Source of the DNA: Actinomycetota bacterium
Lineage (GTDB): Bacteria > Actinomycetota > Humimicrobiia > Humimicrobiales > Humimicrobiaceae
Assembly (NCBI GenBank): GCA_023380915.1
Contig: JAMCSM010000107.1
Span: forward strand, 573-15,760
Reading direction: 5' to 3'
DNA: 15,188 bases
Shown here: positions 7,266 through 14,006 of the stretch, one piece after another
Layout of the letters: each line of letters begins with the position of its first letter
How positions within the stretch are numbered: the stretch's first letter is position 1
Made by a program: the position numbers and the translations under genes
Notes under the pieces: generated by a model
Seen by the model: only the letters and a program-made list of their open reading frames with translations
The model's database searches: none
Told to the model about the DNA's origin: nothing

Positions 7266-8096
7266 TTAAATGCCGGGCGTACCACTGGGAGCAGTAAGTG
7301 TAACGGTTGCATTTTTGCTATCATAACCATTTGAAGCTATTGCTCCTAAACTATAAGATTGGCCCATACGGAGATTTACCTGCGCTATAGTAGCCCCCCA
7401 GACTCCGTGACTATCATCTTTACTGAATACAACAGTTGGAGTGGGATCGCCAGTTACAATAGCTCTGACCCTAAAATAATAAATATTACCATTTGGTACA
7501 TAAATTGGCCCTTCTTCTATCTGAAGGTCTATAGTAACAGAATGATCAATTGTGGTTACTGCAGTAGCAGATATTTCACTATTTGAAGTGTATGAAGTAT
7601 TTAAAGTGCCACTTGAATATTGTACAGAAAACTTGACCGTATTTGAGCTTGATATAATATTGTTATTTGCATCAACAAGAGTTGCTGCAATTGAATAATC
7701 TGCTGCGTTGCCTGGATTCCAATCATACACATATGGCGGTGCACTTATAGTCTTTATTATCTGCCCATCACTTAAAATGATATTTAATTTATAACCAGTG
7801 CTTGAAATATCTTCTTTTAAGTCAACCTTGATGGGGACAGTCTCGGTTCCATTTGCAAAAATAAAAGCCTGTCCATTTTCAGGAGATGAAATCAGCATTG
7901 GATATTGCTGGATCTGGGAGGTCTGCTGGGTAGAGTTTTGTGTTTGGCTTGTAGAAGCTTGACCGGAAAAGAATGGAAATGTAAATTTAGCACTAAATCT
8001 TAATACAATTATTACTGCAATAACAATTATTACTGCAAATATTATAAATGGGAATCTATCAGCAAGACTTGTGTATTTTTTATAATTTTTATTCAT
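7266..8096 (-). CDS. Membrane-anchored protein with two Ig-like domains
   Basis: 276 residues with a short basic cytoplasmic tail, one hydrophobic segment (16-32), then a Ser/Thr/Gln-rich linker (46-64) and an extracytoplasmic part. Residues 68-159 look like a bacterial Ig-like domain: SSPENGQAF, then VPIKVDL, then YKLNIILSDGQ, then YVYDWNPGNAADYSIAATLVDANN, closing on VKFSV. This is the pattern of Ig domains in surface proteins and RodZ-like tails. Residues about 185-269 appear to be a second beta-sandwich (YYFRVRAIVTGDPTPTVVFSKD ... ATVTL). No catalytic motif is present. The ATG at 8096 has a good AGAGG Shine-Dalgarno 4 nt upstream. It is the first gene of the minus-strand run, separated by 188 nt from the NAGPA-type gene, so co-transcription is uncertain. 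A structural or adhesion role is inferred only from domain type. Confidence 0.78.
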   Translation of the reverse strand: MNKNYKKYTSLADRFPFIIFAVIIVIAVIIVLRFSAKFTFPFFSGQASTSQTQNSTQQTSQIQQYPMLISSPENGQAFIFANGTETVPIKVDLKEDISSTGYKLNIILSDGQIIKTISAPPYVYDWNPGNAADYSIAATLVDANNNIISSSNTVKFSVQYSSGTLNTSYTSNSEISATAVTTIDHSVTIDLQIEEGPIYVPNGNIYYFRVRAIVTGDPTPTVVFSKDDSHGVWGATIAQVNLRMGQSYSLGAIASNGYDSKNATVTLTAPSGTPGI

Positions 8097-8147
8097 TTTA
8101 CCTCTGTTGTCCTAAGATTTTTAGTTTATAGTAAATCTAATGTAAAT

Positions 8148-8156
8148 ATTCTATCA
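8148..8156 (-). promoter_or_regulatory. Candidate extended -10 promoter for the Ig-like gene
   Basis: On the minus strand TGATAGAAT fits an extended -10 (TGn plus a hexamer matching TATAAT at 5 of 6). It is about 50 nt upstream of the ATG at 8096. No good -35 is present at normal spacing. AT-rich DNA makes chance matches common. Confidence 0.3.
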
Positions 8157-8247
8157 CTTTTTAAGCTAATCAATTAGTTCTTGAGATGATTTATGAAAAT
8201 TTAATTAAAGTATTTTAATTAAAAACTGACATTTATTTAAAATTGAA

Positions 8248-8275
8248 TTTATATTTATCATAAAATCAGTATAAT
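8248..8275 (+). promoter_or_regulatory. Candidate sigma-70-type promoter for the FISUMP lipoprotein and uppP
   Basis: TTTATA (8248-8253), a 16-nt spacer, then a perfect TATAAT (8270-8275). It would give a leader of about 150 nt before the proposed start at 8436. A second TATAAT at 8393-8398 lacks a recognisable -35. Confidence 0.35.
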
Positions 8276-8314
8276 TTATGAGAAACAATTATTTTAAATC
8301 ATTAAAAATAATAT

Positions 8315-8413
8315 TTGAAAGAAAACAAGCTTAATTTTTTGGACATTCCATGGAAAAGACTACAAATGCACAGAGGCGCTGGTAGCAAGGATTATAATAT
8401 AGGGATTTTTTAA
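8315..8413 (+). CDS. Possible 32-residue small ORF or gene remnant
   Basis: A TTG-started frame of 32 codons ending in TAA 22 nt before the proposed ATT start of the FISUMP gene. It contains FLDIPWKRLQMHRGAGSKDY, which has a less Ile/Lys/Asn-dominated composition than random AT-rich frames here, and its DNA (8360-8392) is richer in GC than its surroundings. No Shine-Dalgarno is visible. It could be a leader peptide, the tail of a decayed gene, or chance. Confidence 0.2.
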   Translation: MKENKLNFLDIPWKRLQMHRGAGSKDYNIGIF

Positions 8414-8435
8414 AAATAAAAAAGGAGAATATAAA

Positions 8436-9245
8436 ATTAAGAAAACAATAAAAATTATAATTATTTTAATGATTGCAATTTTTATTTTTGTTTTTACAGG
8501 TTGTTCCGGAGGAGTTGCCCAATTTACGGAAGCTGCAACGACTACTGCCACTTATTCAGCTCAAACTACTCAGGAAGTTCCAACAGAAACAGAGCCGTCT
8601 GTCACGACCACAACCGCTATAACGAGTAATGCAACAACTATGCAGGAAACTGGTACAGTTACAGACATTGACGGTAATGTTTATCATACAATAAAAATTG
8701 GTAATCAGGTATGGATGGTTGAAAGTCTTAAAGTAACCCATTACAGTAATGGTGATCCGATACCCAATGTTACAGATGGCACACAATGGAGTATTATCCC
8801 AACCGGGGCATATTGTAATTATGGTAATGATGCAAATAATGTAACCACTTATGGCTGTCTTTATAACTGGTATGCTGTAAACGACAACCGCAATATTTGT
8901 CCCGCAGGCTGGCATGTACCTACCGATGAAGAGTTTAAGATACTTGAAACATATCTTGGCGGAAACAGCATTGCCGGCGGCAAAATAAAAGAAACAGGAA
9001 CAACTCATTGGATTAGCCCCAACACCGGCGCTAATAATGAAAGTGGCTTTACTGCGCTGCCTGCCGGTTGCCGTTTAAGTGATGGAAATTTTTTAAACAT
9101 AAACAAAGATGTACACTTTTGGACTTCCACGGAACGTAACAGTTCCGGTGCGTGGACCAGGTACTTAAGCGACAATTCAGCAGAAACCTTCCACCACTAT
9201 GGTAACAAGCACTATGGTTTCTGTGTGCGATGCGTGAAGGATTGA
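8436..9245 (+). CDS. FISUMP-domain lipoprotein, probable ATT start
   Basis: Exported lipoprotein carrying a Fibrobacter succinogenes major paralogous (FISUMP, TIGR02145-type) domain. The first ATG (8469) has no Shine-Dalgarno and gives a signal peptide without its basic N-region. An ATT at 8436 lies 8 nt after a clean GGAG (8424-8427) and restores a normal start (KKTIKIIIIL) with a stop upstream at 8400; no ATG, GTG or TTG occurs between. I therefore choose ATT (269 aa). Lipobox-like FTGC follows, Cys23. A Thr-rich linker spans about 30-70. The domain then runs to the end: DIDGNVYHTIKIGNQVWM, YGCLYNWYAV, CPAGWHVPTDEE, GFTALPAGCR, FWTSTE and the final FCVRCVKD. Its role is probably surface binding or adhesion; no activity is established from sequence. 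Parts are far richer in GC than neighbours (32 of 60 bases at 9121-9180), suggesting transfer. uppP follows after 63 nt. Confidence 0.88.
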   Translation: MKKTIKIIIILMIAIFIFVFTGCSGGVAQFTEAATTTATYSAQTTQEVPTETEPSVTTTTAITSNATTMQETGTVTDIDGNVYHTIKIGNQVWMVESLKVTHYSNGDPIPNVTDGTQWSIIPTGAYCNYGNDANNVTTYGCLYNWYAVNDNRNICPAGWHVPTDEEFKILETYLGGNSIAGGKIKETGTTHWISPNTGANNESGFTALPAGCRLSDGNFLNINKDVHFWTSTERNSSGAWTRYLSDNSAETFHHYGNKHYGFCVRCVKD

Positions 9246-9262
9246 ACTGAATATTTCAGTTC
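9244..9262 (+). other. Hairpin overlapping the FISUMP stop codon
   Basis: GAACTGAA, a 3-nt loop TAT, then TTCAGTTC form a perfect 8-bp stem beginning inside the TGA stop codon. No T-run follows, so it is not a standard intrinsic terminator. It may stabilise the upstream mRNA or reduce read-through into uppP. Confidence 0.45.
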
Positions 9263-9308
9263 TGGCTCATATAAAATTAATAATGAAATAAAGTTTTGAA
9301 AGGAAAAA

Positions 9309-10109
9309 TTGATAGGTATAATTCAACCAATAGTTTATGGAGTAGTTCAGGGTATTACAGAGTTTTTACCCATATCAAGTACAGCCCATCTTATATTAAT
9401 CCCATGGTTCTTTGGCTGGAAAGACCCCGGAAATGTTTTTGATGTAGCTCTGCATATCGGGACTGCTGCTGCTGTAATCCTATATTTTGTAAAAGATTGG
9501 ATCAGATTAATTCACGCCGGATTTACCAGGCCTAAATCTGATGATGGAAAACTCTTCTGGTTTTTGGTTATAGCAACTATTCCCGGAGGAATTGCAGGGA
9601 TATTTCTGGATAAATATATGCAATATTTTCGAAATCCTGCTCTTATAGGAATTGTTTTAATAGTTTTAGGAATTGTTTTGTATCTGGCAGATAAAATGGG
9701 ACAGAATAATACTGAATTAAAAAAAATTGGACTTTTCAGAAGTTTGGGTATTGGCATTTCACAAATTCTTGCAATTATTCCCGGCATATCCCGTTCAGGA
9801 ATTACAATAACAACCGGACGATTTTTAGGTGTGAAAAAAGAAAGCATTGTAAAATTTACTTTTTTGCTGTCTGCGCCAATAATACTTGCAGATGGCCTTT
9901 ATCATGCCAAGGATTTAAAAAATGTTCCAATTGACAGAATACCATTTATTATTGCTGTTTTTACATCTGCTATTGTTGGAGCTCTGAGCATTAAATTCCT
10001 GTTGAGCTACATTAGAAAGTGGGGCTTTGGGATATTTGCAGTTTACAGGTTTGTATTTGGAACTTTTGTTATTGTGCTATATTTTATAAGAATACATTTC
10101 TTGAAGTAA
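9309..10109 (+). CDS. uppP: Undecaprenyl-diphosphatase (BacA/UppP family)
   Basis: 266-residue polytopic membrane enzyme of normal family length. It converts undecaprenyl diphosphate to undecaprenyl phosphate on the outer face of the membrane, recycling the carrier used for peptidoglycan and other surface glycans, and commonly confers bacitracin tolerance. The first signature is QGITEFLPISSTAHL (14-28), with Glu18 and His27 at catalytic positions. The second is PGISRSG (158-164), with Arg162 as the conserved active-site Arg. The first Glu of the E. coli EGxxE motif is Gln14 here, as in many family members. The start is TTG at 9309, five nt after AAAGGA. It lies 63 nt after the FISUMP lipoprotein with a small hairpin between, and converges on the CHAP gene. 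Together with the PAP2 protein it gives this region two lipid-carrier phosphatases. Confidence 0.96.
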   Translation: MIGIIQPIVYGVVQGITEFLPISSTAHLILIPWFFGWKDPGNVFDVALHIGTAAAVILYFVKDWIRLIHAGFTRPKSDDGKLFWFLVIATIPGGIAGIFLDKYMQYFRNPALIGIVLIVLGIVLYLADKMGQNNTELKKIGLFRSLGIGISQILAIIPGISRSGITITTGRFLGVKKESIVKFTFLLSAPIILADGLYHAKDLKNVPIDRIPFIIAVFTSAIVGALSIKFLLSYIRKWGFGIFAVYRFVFGTFVIVLYFIRIHFLK

Positions 10110-10128
10110 ATATTAATACACAGAATTT

Positions 10129-10152
10129 ATTAAAAAATTAATTAAAAAATTA
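10129..10152. repeat. Two tandem copies of a 12-bp AT unit
   Basis: ATTAAAAAATTA occurs twice head to tail in the gap between the convergent uppP and CHAP genes. The unit is nearly self-complementary and could form a weak AT-only hairpin. No clear intrinsic terminator is present in this 151-bp gap. Confidence 0.5.
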
Positions 10153-10260
10153 ATTGACAAAATTAAAGAGAATGCAACAAGCCCAACTATTTACAGACTC
10201 ACATAAAAATATTTTCAAAGTTGATACGACGGTACGACATTACTGCAGCTCTAATAATTA

Positions 10261-11088
10261 TTAAATGTATTGGTAATATGGCTTACCATAGTTTAATTTG
10301 CTGTGTATCCATCCTCTTACCGGCGGGTATGTAACATTTTTTTCACTTGAAAAATTCGATATATAGTTGTTATCATCTATTGGAAGGGAGTCTTCGGCAT
10401 TAATTCCTACATTTTGTTGAACAAAATATATTCTTTTATTATTTCTGTCTATCCAAATAACTATGGCTACATGACCATGTGAAAGTCCTTTACCTTCACC
10501 TGCATCAAAAACAAGAATGTCTCCCCATCTTGGAGTCCGGGTATTCCCATTTTCAAAAGTTTCAAAATCTGAAATGCGCTGTACTGCGTTGAACATTTGA
10601 TAAGCACTGCTTACTCCTGGCAATAAACCAAAATTAAATTGAGAATAAAATCTCCTGACCATTTCTACACATTGCCACTTAAGGCCATATGCACTTCGGC
10701 CATTCACGTAGTTCCATGACTCTGTATTATAATAAATATCTACACCACACCATTCTTTTCCAGGTAAAAGTACGTCTCCCCATCTAAATTTGATGTTTGT
10801 CGCAGAACTTTCATTGGTTTCTTTAGTTATTGCTTCTGGCGTTTTATAAATACTTTTTTTATATGTTTCATCTGATTGAGTAATTTCTGCAGTAATTACA
10901 TTTATTGTTGATACTGCAGTTGCAGCAGCTGCTGAAGTCCCACCGGTAATAACTTTAGTCCTTTGATTTTCTTTGTTTATAGATGGATTTACACATAGGG
11001 CCTGGATGCTTGAAAATAAAATAATAATTAAAGTTATAATAATTATATATATCTTTTTATTTTTCTTTTTTCTTTTTGAAATATTCAT
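10261..11088 (-). CDS. Exported CHAP-domain amidase/endopeptidase
   Basis: 275 residues. A strongly basic start (KRKKKNKK) and hydrophobic segment (13-30) form a signal peptide, with a possible cleavage after IQA (28-30), or an anchor. Residues about 45-98 are a low-complexity Ala/Thr/Ser-rich linker. The CHAP (cysteine, histidine-dependent amidohydrolase/peptidase) domain covers about 105-262. The catalytic Cys140 lies in KWQCVEMVRRFY, the catalytic His206 in SHGHVAIV, and a polar third residue probably in YFVQQN (Gln225/Asn226). WGDILVF (188-194) is the usual strand before the His. CHAP enzymes cleave peptidoglycan stem peptides or related amides, including glutathionylspermidine. An envelope role is inferred from export. 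The ATG at 11088 has only a weak GGA upstream. It converges with uppP and diverges from the PIG-L gene. Confidence 0.88.
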   Translation of the reverse strand: MNISKRKKKNKKIYIIIITLIIILFSSIQALCVNPSINKENQRTKVITGGTSAAAATAVSTINVITAEITQSDETYKKSIYKTPEAITKETNESSATNIKFRWGDVLLPGKEWCGVDIYYNTESWNYVNGRSAYGLKWQCVEMVRRFYSQFNFGLLPGVSSAYQMFNAVQRISDFETFENGNTRTPRWGDILVFDAGEGKGLSHGHVAIVIWIDRNNKRIYFVQQNVGINAEDSLPIDDNNYISNFSSEKNVTYPPVRGWIHSKLNYGKPYYQYI

Positions 11089-11220
11089 GAGATATTTCCA
11101 GTACTAAAAACTGATTTTGTATACATCTGCATATATTTTACTACTTTGATTTTAAAGTATATATCTTGTAAAAGCTCAATAGTTTAATAGCGGTAATTAT
11201 CAAGATTTTTAATTGGCATT

Positions 11221-11249
11221 TTTAAGTTATTTGAAGGAAAAGGTATAAT
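11221..11249 (+). promoter_or_regulatory. Weak candidate promoter for the PIG-L gene
   Basis: A perfect TATAAT at 11244-11249 lies 29 nt upstream of the ATG at 11279. TTTAAG at 11221-11226 sits 17 nt before it but matches the -35 consensus at only 3 of 6. The leader would be very short, and no Shine-Dalgarno is visible before the ATG. Confidence 0.3.
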
Positions 11250-11278
11250 AATCTAATAAAGTCATAACTTAACAAAAA

Positions 11279-12817
11279 ATGAAAAAAGAAATAATACAAA
11301 AAAATAAAGAAAATAGAGAAAAGCTAAGAAAAGTTAGGAATTCTATTGCTGCTATAATAATAATTATTTTTTCCTCAACCACTTTTGTTTATTGTCAAAA
11401 AGCAGCACCCGGGTTTTTGGAAAAAAATACTCCAAAAATACAAATTCAAATAAATCATGAAACTTTTCCTGCATTTACAAAGATAACTCACAAAAATGAT
11501 TTGCCGACAACAAAAGAGATTCCAATTGTTAAACAAGGGTCTCAAATATTAACCGGCTATAAAGATGAAATTACTCCTCAAATTGGAAAATTTATATCCG
11601 ATGATAGAATTTTGATTTTGGCACCGCATCCCGATGATGAAGCAATTGGCACAGCAGGAGCTATACAGGAAGCATTAAAAGTTGGTGCTGCCGTTAACAT
11701 GGTATGCCTGACCAATGGAGATTTTGATCAATCTTCAATGAGTAATTTTAAAAAAAAATTTCCTGGTGTCCCAGGCCAGTTTTTACTTTTAGGTGAAAAT
11801 AGAATGAAAGAATCCATTAAAGGTATGGAAATACTGGGCTTAAAAGATAATAATTTGAAATTTTTAGGTTATCCTGATTTTGGGACTCTAAATATTTTTT
11901 TATGGCACTGGGGAACCACGGTACCTTATAAAAGCCTCCTGACCCGTACTTTAAAAGTCCCTTATCCCGAATGTTATTCACCCGGTTCGGAATACAGAGG
12001 AGAAAATATCCTTAACGATTTAACCAGTATTATAAAAGAATTCCAGCCGACCAAAATTTTTGTATCAAGCCCGGTAGATTTGAATAGAGATCATAGGGCG
12101 CTTTATCTTTTCCTCAGGGTGTCATTATGGGATCTCGAAGGAAAAATTAAAGATCCTGAAGTTTTTACTTATCTTATTCACAGCAAAAATTGGCCGGTTC
12201 TGCAAGGTTATCACCCTGAAAAATTGTTAATACCTCCAAACCAATCTTCAACCAGTGAAATTGTCTGGTCAAGCTTAAATTTGACCAGCGATGAAACTAA
12301 AAAGAAATATGAAAGCATAATTTGTTATAAAAGCCAGCTTGGATTTGGCCCTCCGTATTTAGTATCCTTTGTTGGGAAAAACGAGCTTTTTGCAGATTTT
12401 AATAGTATAAATTTAAAAAATAACAGCCAAAATCAAATTATCTGGCAGATTGTCAGCGACGACGAATTATTCTATTCAATAAGTAATGGCTTTTTATCTA
12501 TTAAAATAATACCAAAACAAAAAACAGATAAGAATTTTATTATGTCAATTTATTTATTGGGTTATAGCACTAAAACAGAATTTGCTGAAATGCCTAAAAT
12601 TCATTTAAGGATTAGTTCAGAGGGAATAAAAATTTTCAATAAAAATCAGGAAATTCATACAAGCGAAGTCATGCCTGGTTATGACGGAGATTCTTTAATT
12701 ATAAAAATTCCGCTTACTCTTTTGAAAAATCCAAAATATATATTAAGTGACATTGAAACAAAAACAAAATATTTATCAAATAATGCCTCCGGATGGAGGG
12801 TTTTGAATATTGATTGA
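11279..12817 (+). CDS. Membrane-anchored PIG-L family de-N-acetylase with C-terminal beta-rich domain
   Basis: 512 residues with a highly charged start (1-20), one hydrophobic segment (22-38) and a FVYC that is a poor lipobox, so probably an anchor or cleaved signal. The PIG-L/LmbE domain spans about 108-300. It opens with ILAPHPDDE (113-121), whose His117, Asp119 and Asp120 provide zinc-binding and general-base residues. VNMVCLTNGD (139-148) and RMKESIKGMEILGL (175-188) are typical, and DLNRDHRAL (267-275) supplies the distal zinc His (His272). Family members remove N-acetyl groups from GlcNAc-containing glycans or conjugates, using Zn. About 200 further residues follow; the end (IIKIPLTLL ... 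GWRVLNID) resembles a CBM9/DOMON-like beta-sandwich. The usual family length is about 220-280, so this is an extended extracytoplasmic version. It precedes NAGPA-type copy 2 by 108 nt. The substrate is unknown; a surface polysaccharide is inferred. Confidence 0.88.
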   Translation: MKKEIIQKNKENREKLRKVRNSIAAIIIIIFSSTTFVYCQKAAPGFLEKNTPKIQIQINHETFPAFTKITHKNDLPTTKEIPIVKQGSQILTGYKDEITPQIGKFISDDRILILAPHPDDEAIGTAGAIQEALKVGAAVNMVCLTNGDFDQSSMSNFKKKFPGVPGQFLLLGENRMKESIKGMEILGLKDNNLKFLGYPDFGTLNIFLWHWGTTVPYKSLLTRTLKVPYPECYSPGSEYRGENILNDLTSIIKEFQPTKIFVSSPVDLNRDHRALYLFLRVSLWDLEGKIKDPEVFTYLIHSKNWPVLQGYHPEKLLIPPNQSSTSEIVWSSLNLTSDETKKKYESIICYKSQLGFGPPYLVSFVGKNELFADFNSINLKNNSQNQIIWQIVSDDELFYSISNGFLSIKIIPKQKTDKNFIMSIYLLGYSTKTEFAEMPKIHLRISSEGIKIFNKNQEIHTSEVMPGYDGDSLIIKIPLTLLKNPKYILSDIETKTKYLSNNASGWRVLNID

Positions 12818-12925
12818 CGATATTTATGGAAATTTCATATTATTTTCATTTTATTAAATTATTATTAATATTTTATTAATAGACAGCTCATTTAAACTTT
12901 AAATATTTTAGAGGTTATATAAATT

Positions 12926-13966
12926 TTGAAATCTAAATCCAGATTAGTTTCTATAATTTTTTATTTAGTGCATTTTTTAATTTGTGTACTGGTATTTTTA
13001 ACATTTTCTTCAGTGCTGCTTATTTACCATGGTCCTTTCATAAAACTAAAAGAATATATTGTTTCAACTTCGATGCGCACAAATAAAGATAAATTTTTTG
13101 CAACATGGTTTTTATCCAAAAAAGAAATAGATGACATTCTGGCCAAAACAAATCCGGTTGTACAAGATGAGAAAGAAAATTTAAGCAGTATAATAGTACA
13201 AAAAGACAATACTGTTCAGTCTGATAGTACTAATCAAGTCCTGGAATCTCAAAACAGCAAAGAGATGCAAGTTAAAGATATAACTGGAATAAATATTATT
13301 GACATAACCGGTACTAATTTTAAAGGCAAACTTATGATAGTTGACGACCCTTCAATAATTACAATAGGCCTTGCTCCAAAACTTGGAGAGGTCGGTGCTA
13401 CTCTTAATGAAATAGTAAAATCATGCGGAGCTATTGGAGGCATAAATGCGGGAGGATTCTTAGATGACAATCTCCTGGGCACCGGAGGTAAACCTGATGG
13501 AATAATTATACAAGACGATAAAATTAAATTTATTCAAAAAGGGCTTAAAATATTCAGAATAATAGGGTTTAATAAAGACAACATTCTTGTCATAAGCAAT
13601 TCAATGAATCTGGACCAGATAAATGCAAGCAACCTTAGGTGTGCAATTTCTTTTGGACCGGCGCTTATACTAAATGGAAAACCACTTGTAACCAAGGGAG
13701 GAACAACACTTGCACCACGTAGCGCAATAGCGCAGAGAAAAGATGGTACAATTCTTCTTTTGACAATTGACGGTCGCCAGTCGGAAAGTCCTGGTGCTAA
13801 TTTTATGGACTTGCAGAATGTCCTGCTTAAGTATGGAGCTTATAATGCTGCAAATCTTGACGGTGGTTCTTCAACCACTATGAATTATCAGGGAAAAACT
13901 ATCAATAAACCCTGCGATATAACAGGAGAGCGCTCAATTGCATCTGCTTTTATAATCATTCCATAA
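12926..13966 (+). CDS. Membrane-anchored phosphodiester glycosidase (NAGPA)-domain protein, copy 2
   Basis: 346 residues, aligning without gaps to the protein at 6037-7077 (about 80 differences by hand count). The TTG start at 12926 follows GAGG at 12911-12914; the next in-frame ATG is well inside the protein, after the membrane segment. The hydrophobic anchor (about 9-33) is followed by a polar linker and the NAGPA / DUF2233-type domain. Landmarks are GGINAGGF, SFGPALILNG, APRSAIAQ, IDGRQ, NLDGGSS and CDITGERS. These catalytic-domain blocks are the same as in copy 1, so both copies look functional. Differences concentrate in the membrane segment and in surface-type positions, except for residues 91-132, where even the DNA is identical. 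It is followed after 40 nt by the intact propeller-like gene, the same order as in the minus-strand copy. Upstream DNA is unrelated to that of copy 1, so the two are probably controlled separately. Confidence 0.88.
   Translation: MKSKSRLVSIIFYLVHFLICVLVFLTFSSVLLIYHGPFIKLKEYIVSTSMRTNKDKFFATWFLSKKEIDDILAKTNPVVQDEKENLSSIIVQKDNTVQSDSTNQVLESQNSKEMQVKDITGINIIDITGTNFKGKLMIVDDPSIITIGLAPKLGEVGATLNEIVKSCGAIGGINAGGFLDDNLLGTGGKPDGIIIQDDKIKFIQKGLKIFRIIGFNKDNILVISNSMNLDQINASNLRCAISFGPALILNGKPLVTKGGTTLAPRSAIAQRKDGTILLLTIDGRQSESPGANFMDLQNVLLKYGAYNAANLDGGSSTTMNYQGKTINKPCDITGERSIASAFIIIP
13195..13323 (+). repeat. 129-bp perfect inverted repeat, copy 2 (partner 6680-6808)
   Basis: Identical over its whole length to the reverse complement of 6680-6808. 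Mismatches at 13194 and 13324 end the tract. It is in the same codon register in both NAGPA-type genes, so crossing over here would leave both reading frames intact. Confidence 0.9.
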
Positions 13967-14006
13967 AAAAATAAGACATCATGAATCCGAAATATTAATA
14001 ACTTTT

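Larger units (their letters stand above)
8097..8435. other. Divergent intergenic region (about 340 bp)
   Basis: This stretch separates the minus-strand Ig-like gene from the plus-strand FISUMP lipoprotein and is very AT-rich. It holds candidate promoters in both directions (listed separately), an AT-only dyad near 8288-8311, and a short open frame at 8315-8413. No riboswitch or RNA gene was recognised. Confidence 0.6.

Noticed and set aside
8556..9008. 150-codon open frame on the minus strand opposite the FISUMP gene
   Set aside because: Low-complexity Cys/Ile-rich translation with no ribosome-binding site; it is the mirror of the clear FISUMP coding frame.
9512..9847. 111-codon open frame opposite uppP
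   Set aside because: Antisense to the strongly conserved uppP; its translation has no recognisable features.
10154..10159. TTGACA as a promoter -35 in the uppP/CHAP gap
   Set aside because: No -10 element at suitable spacing and no plus-strand gene downstream.
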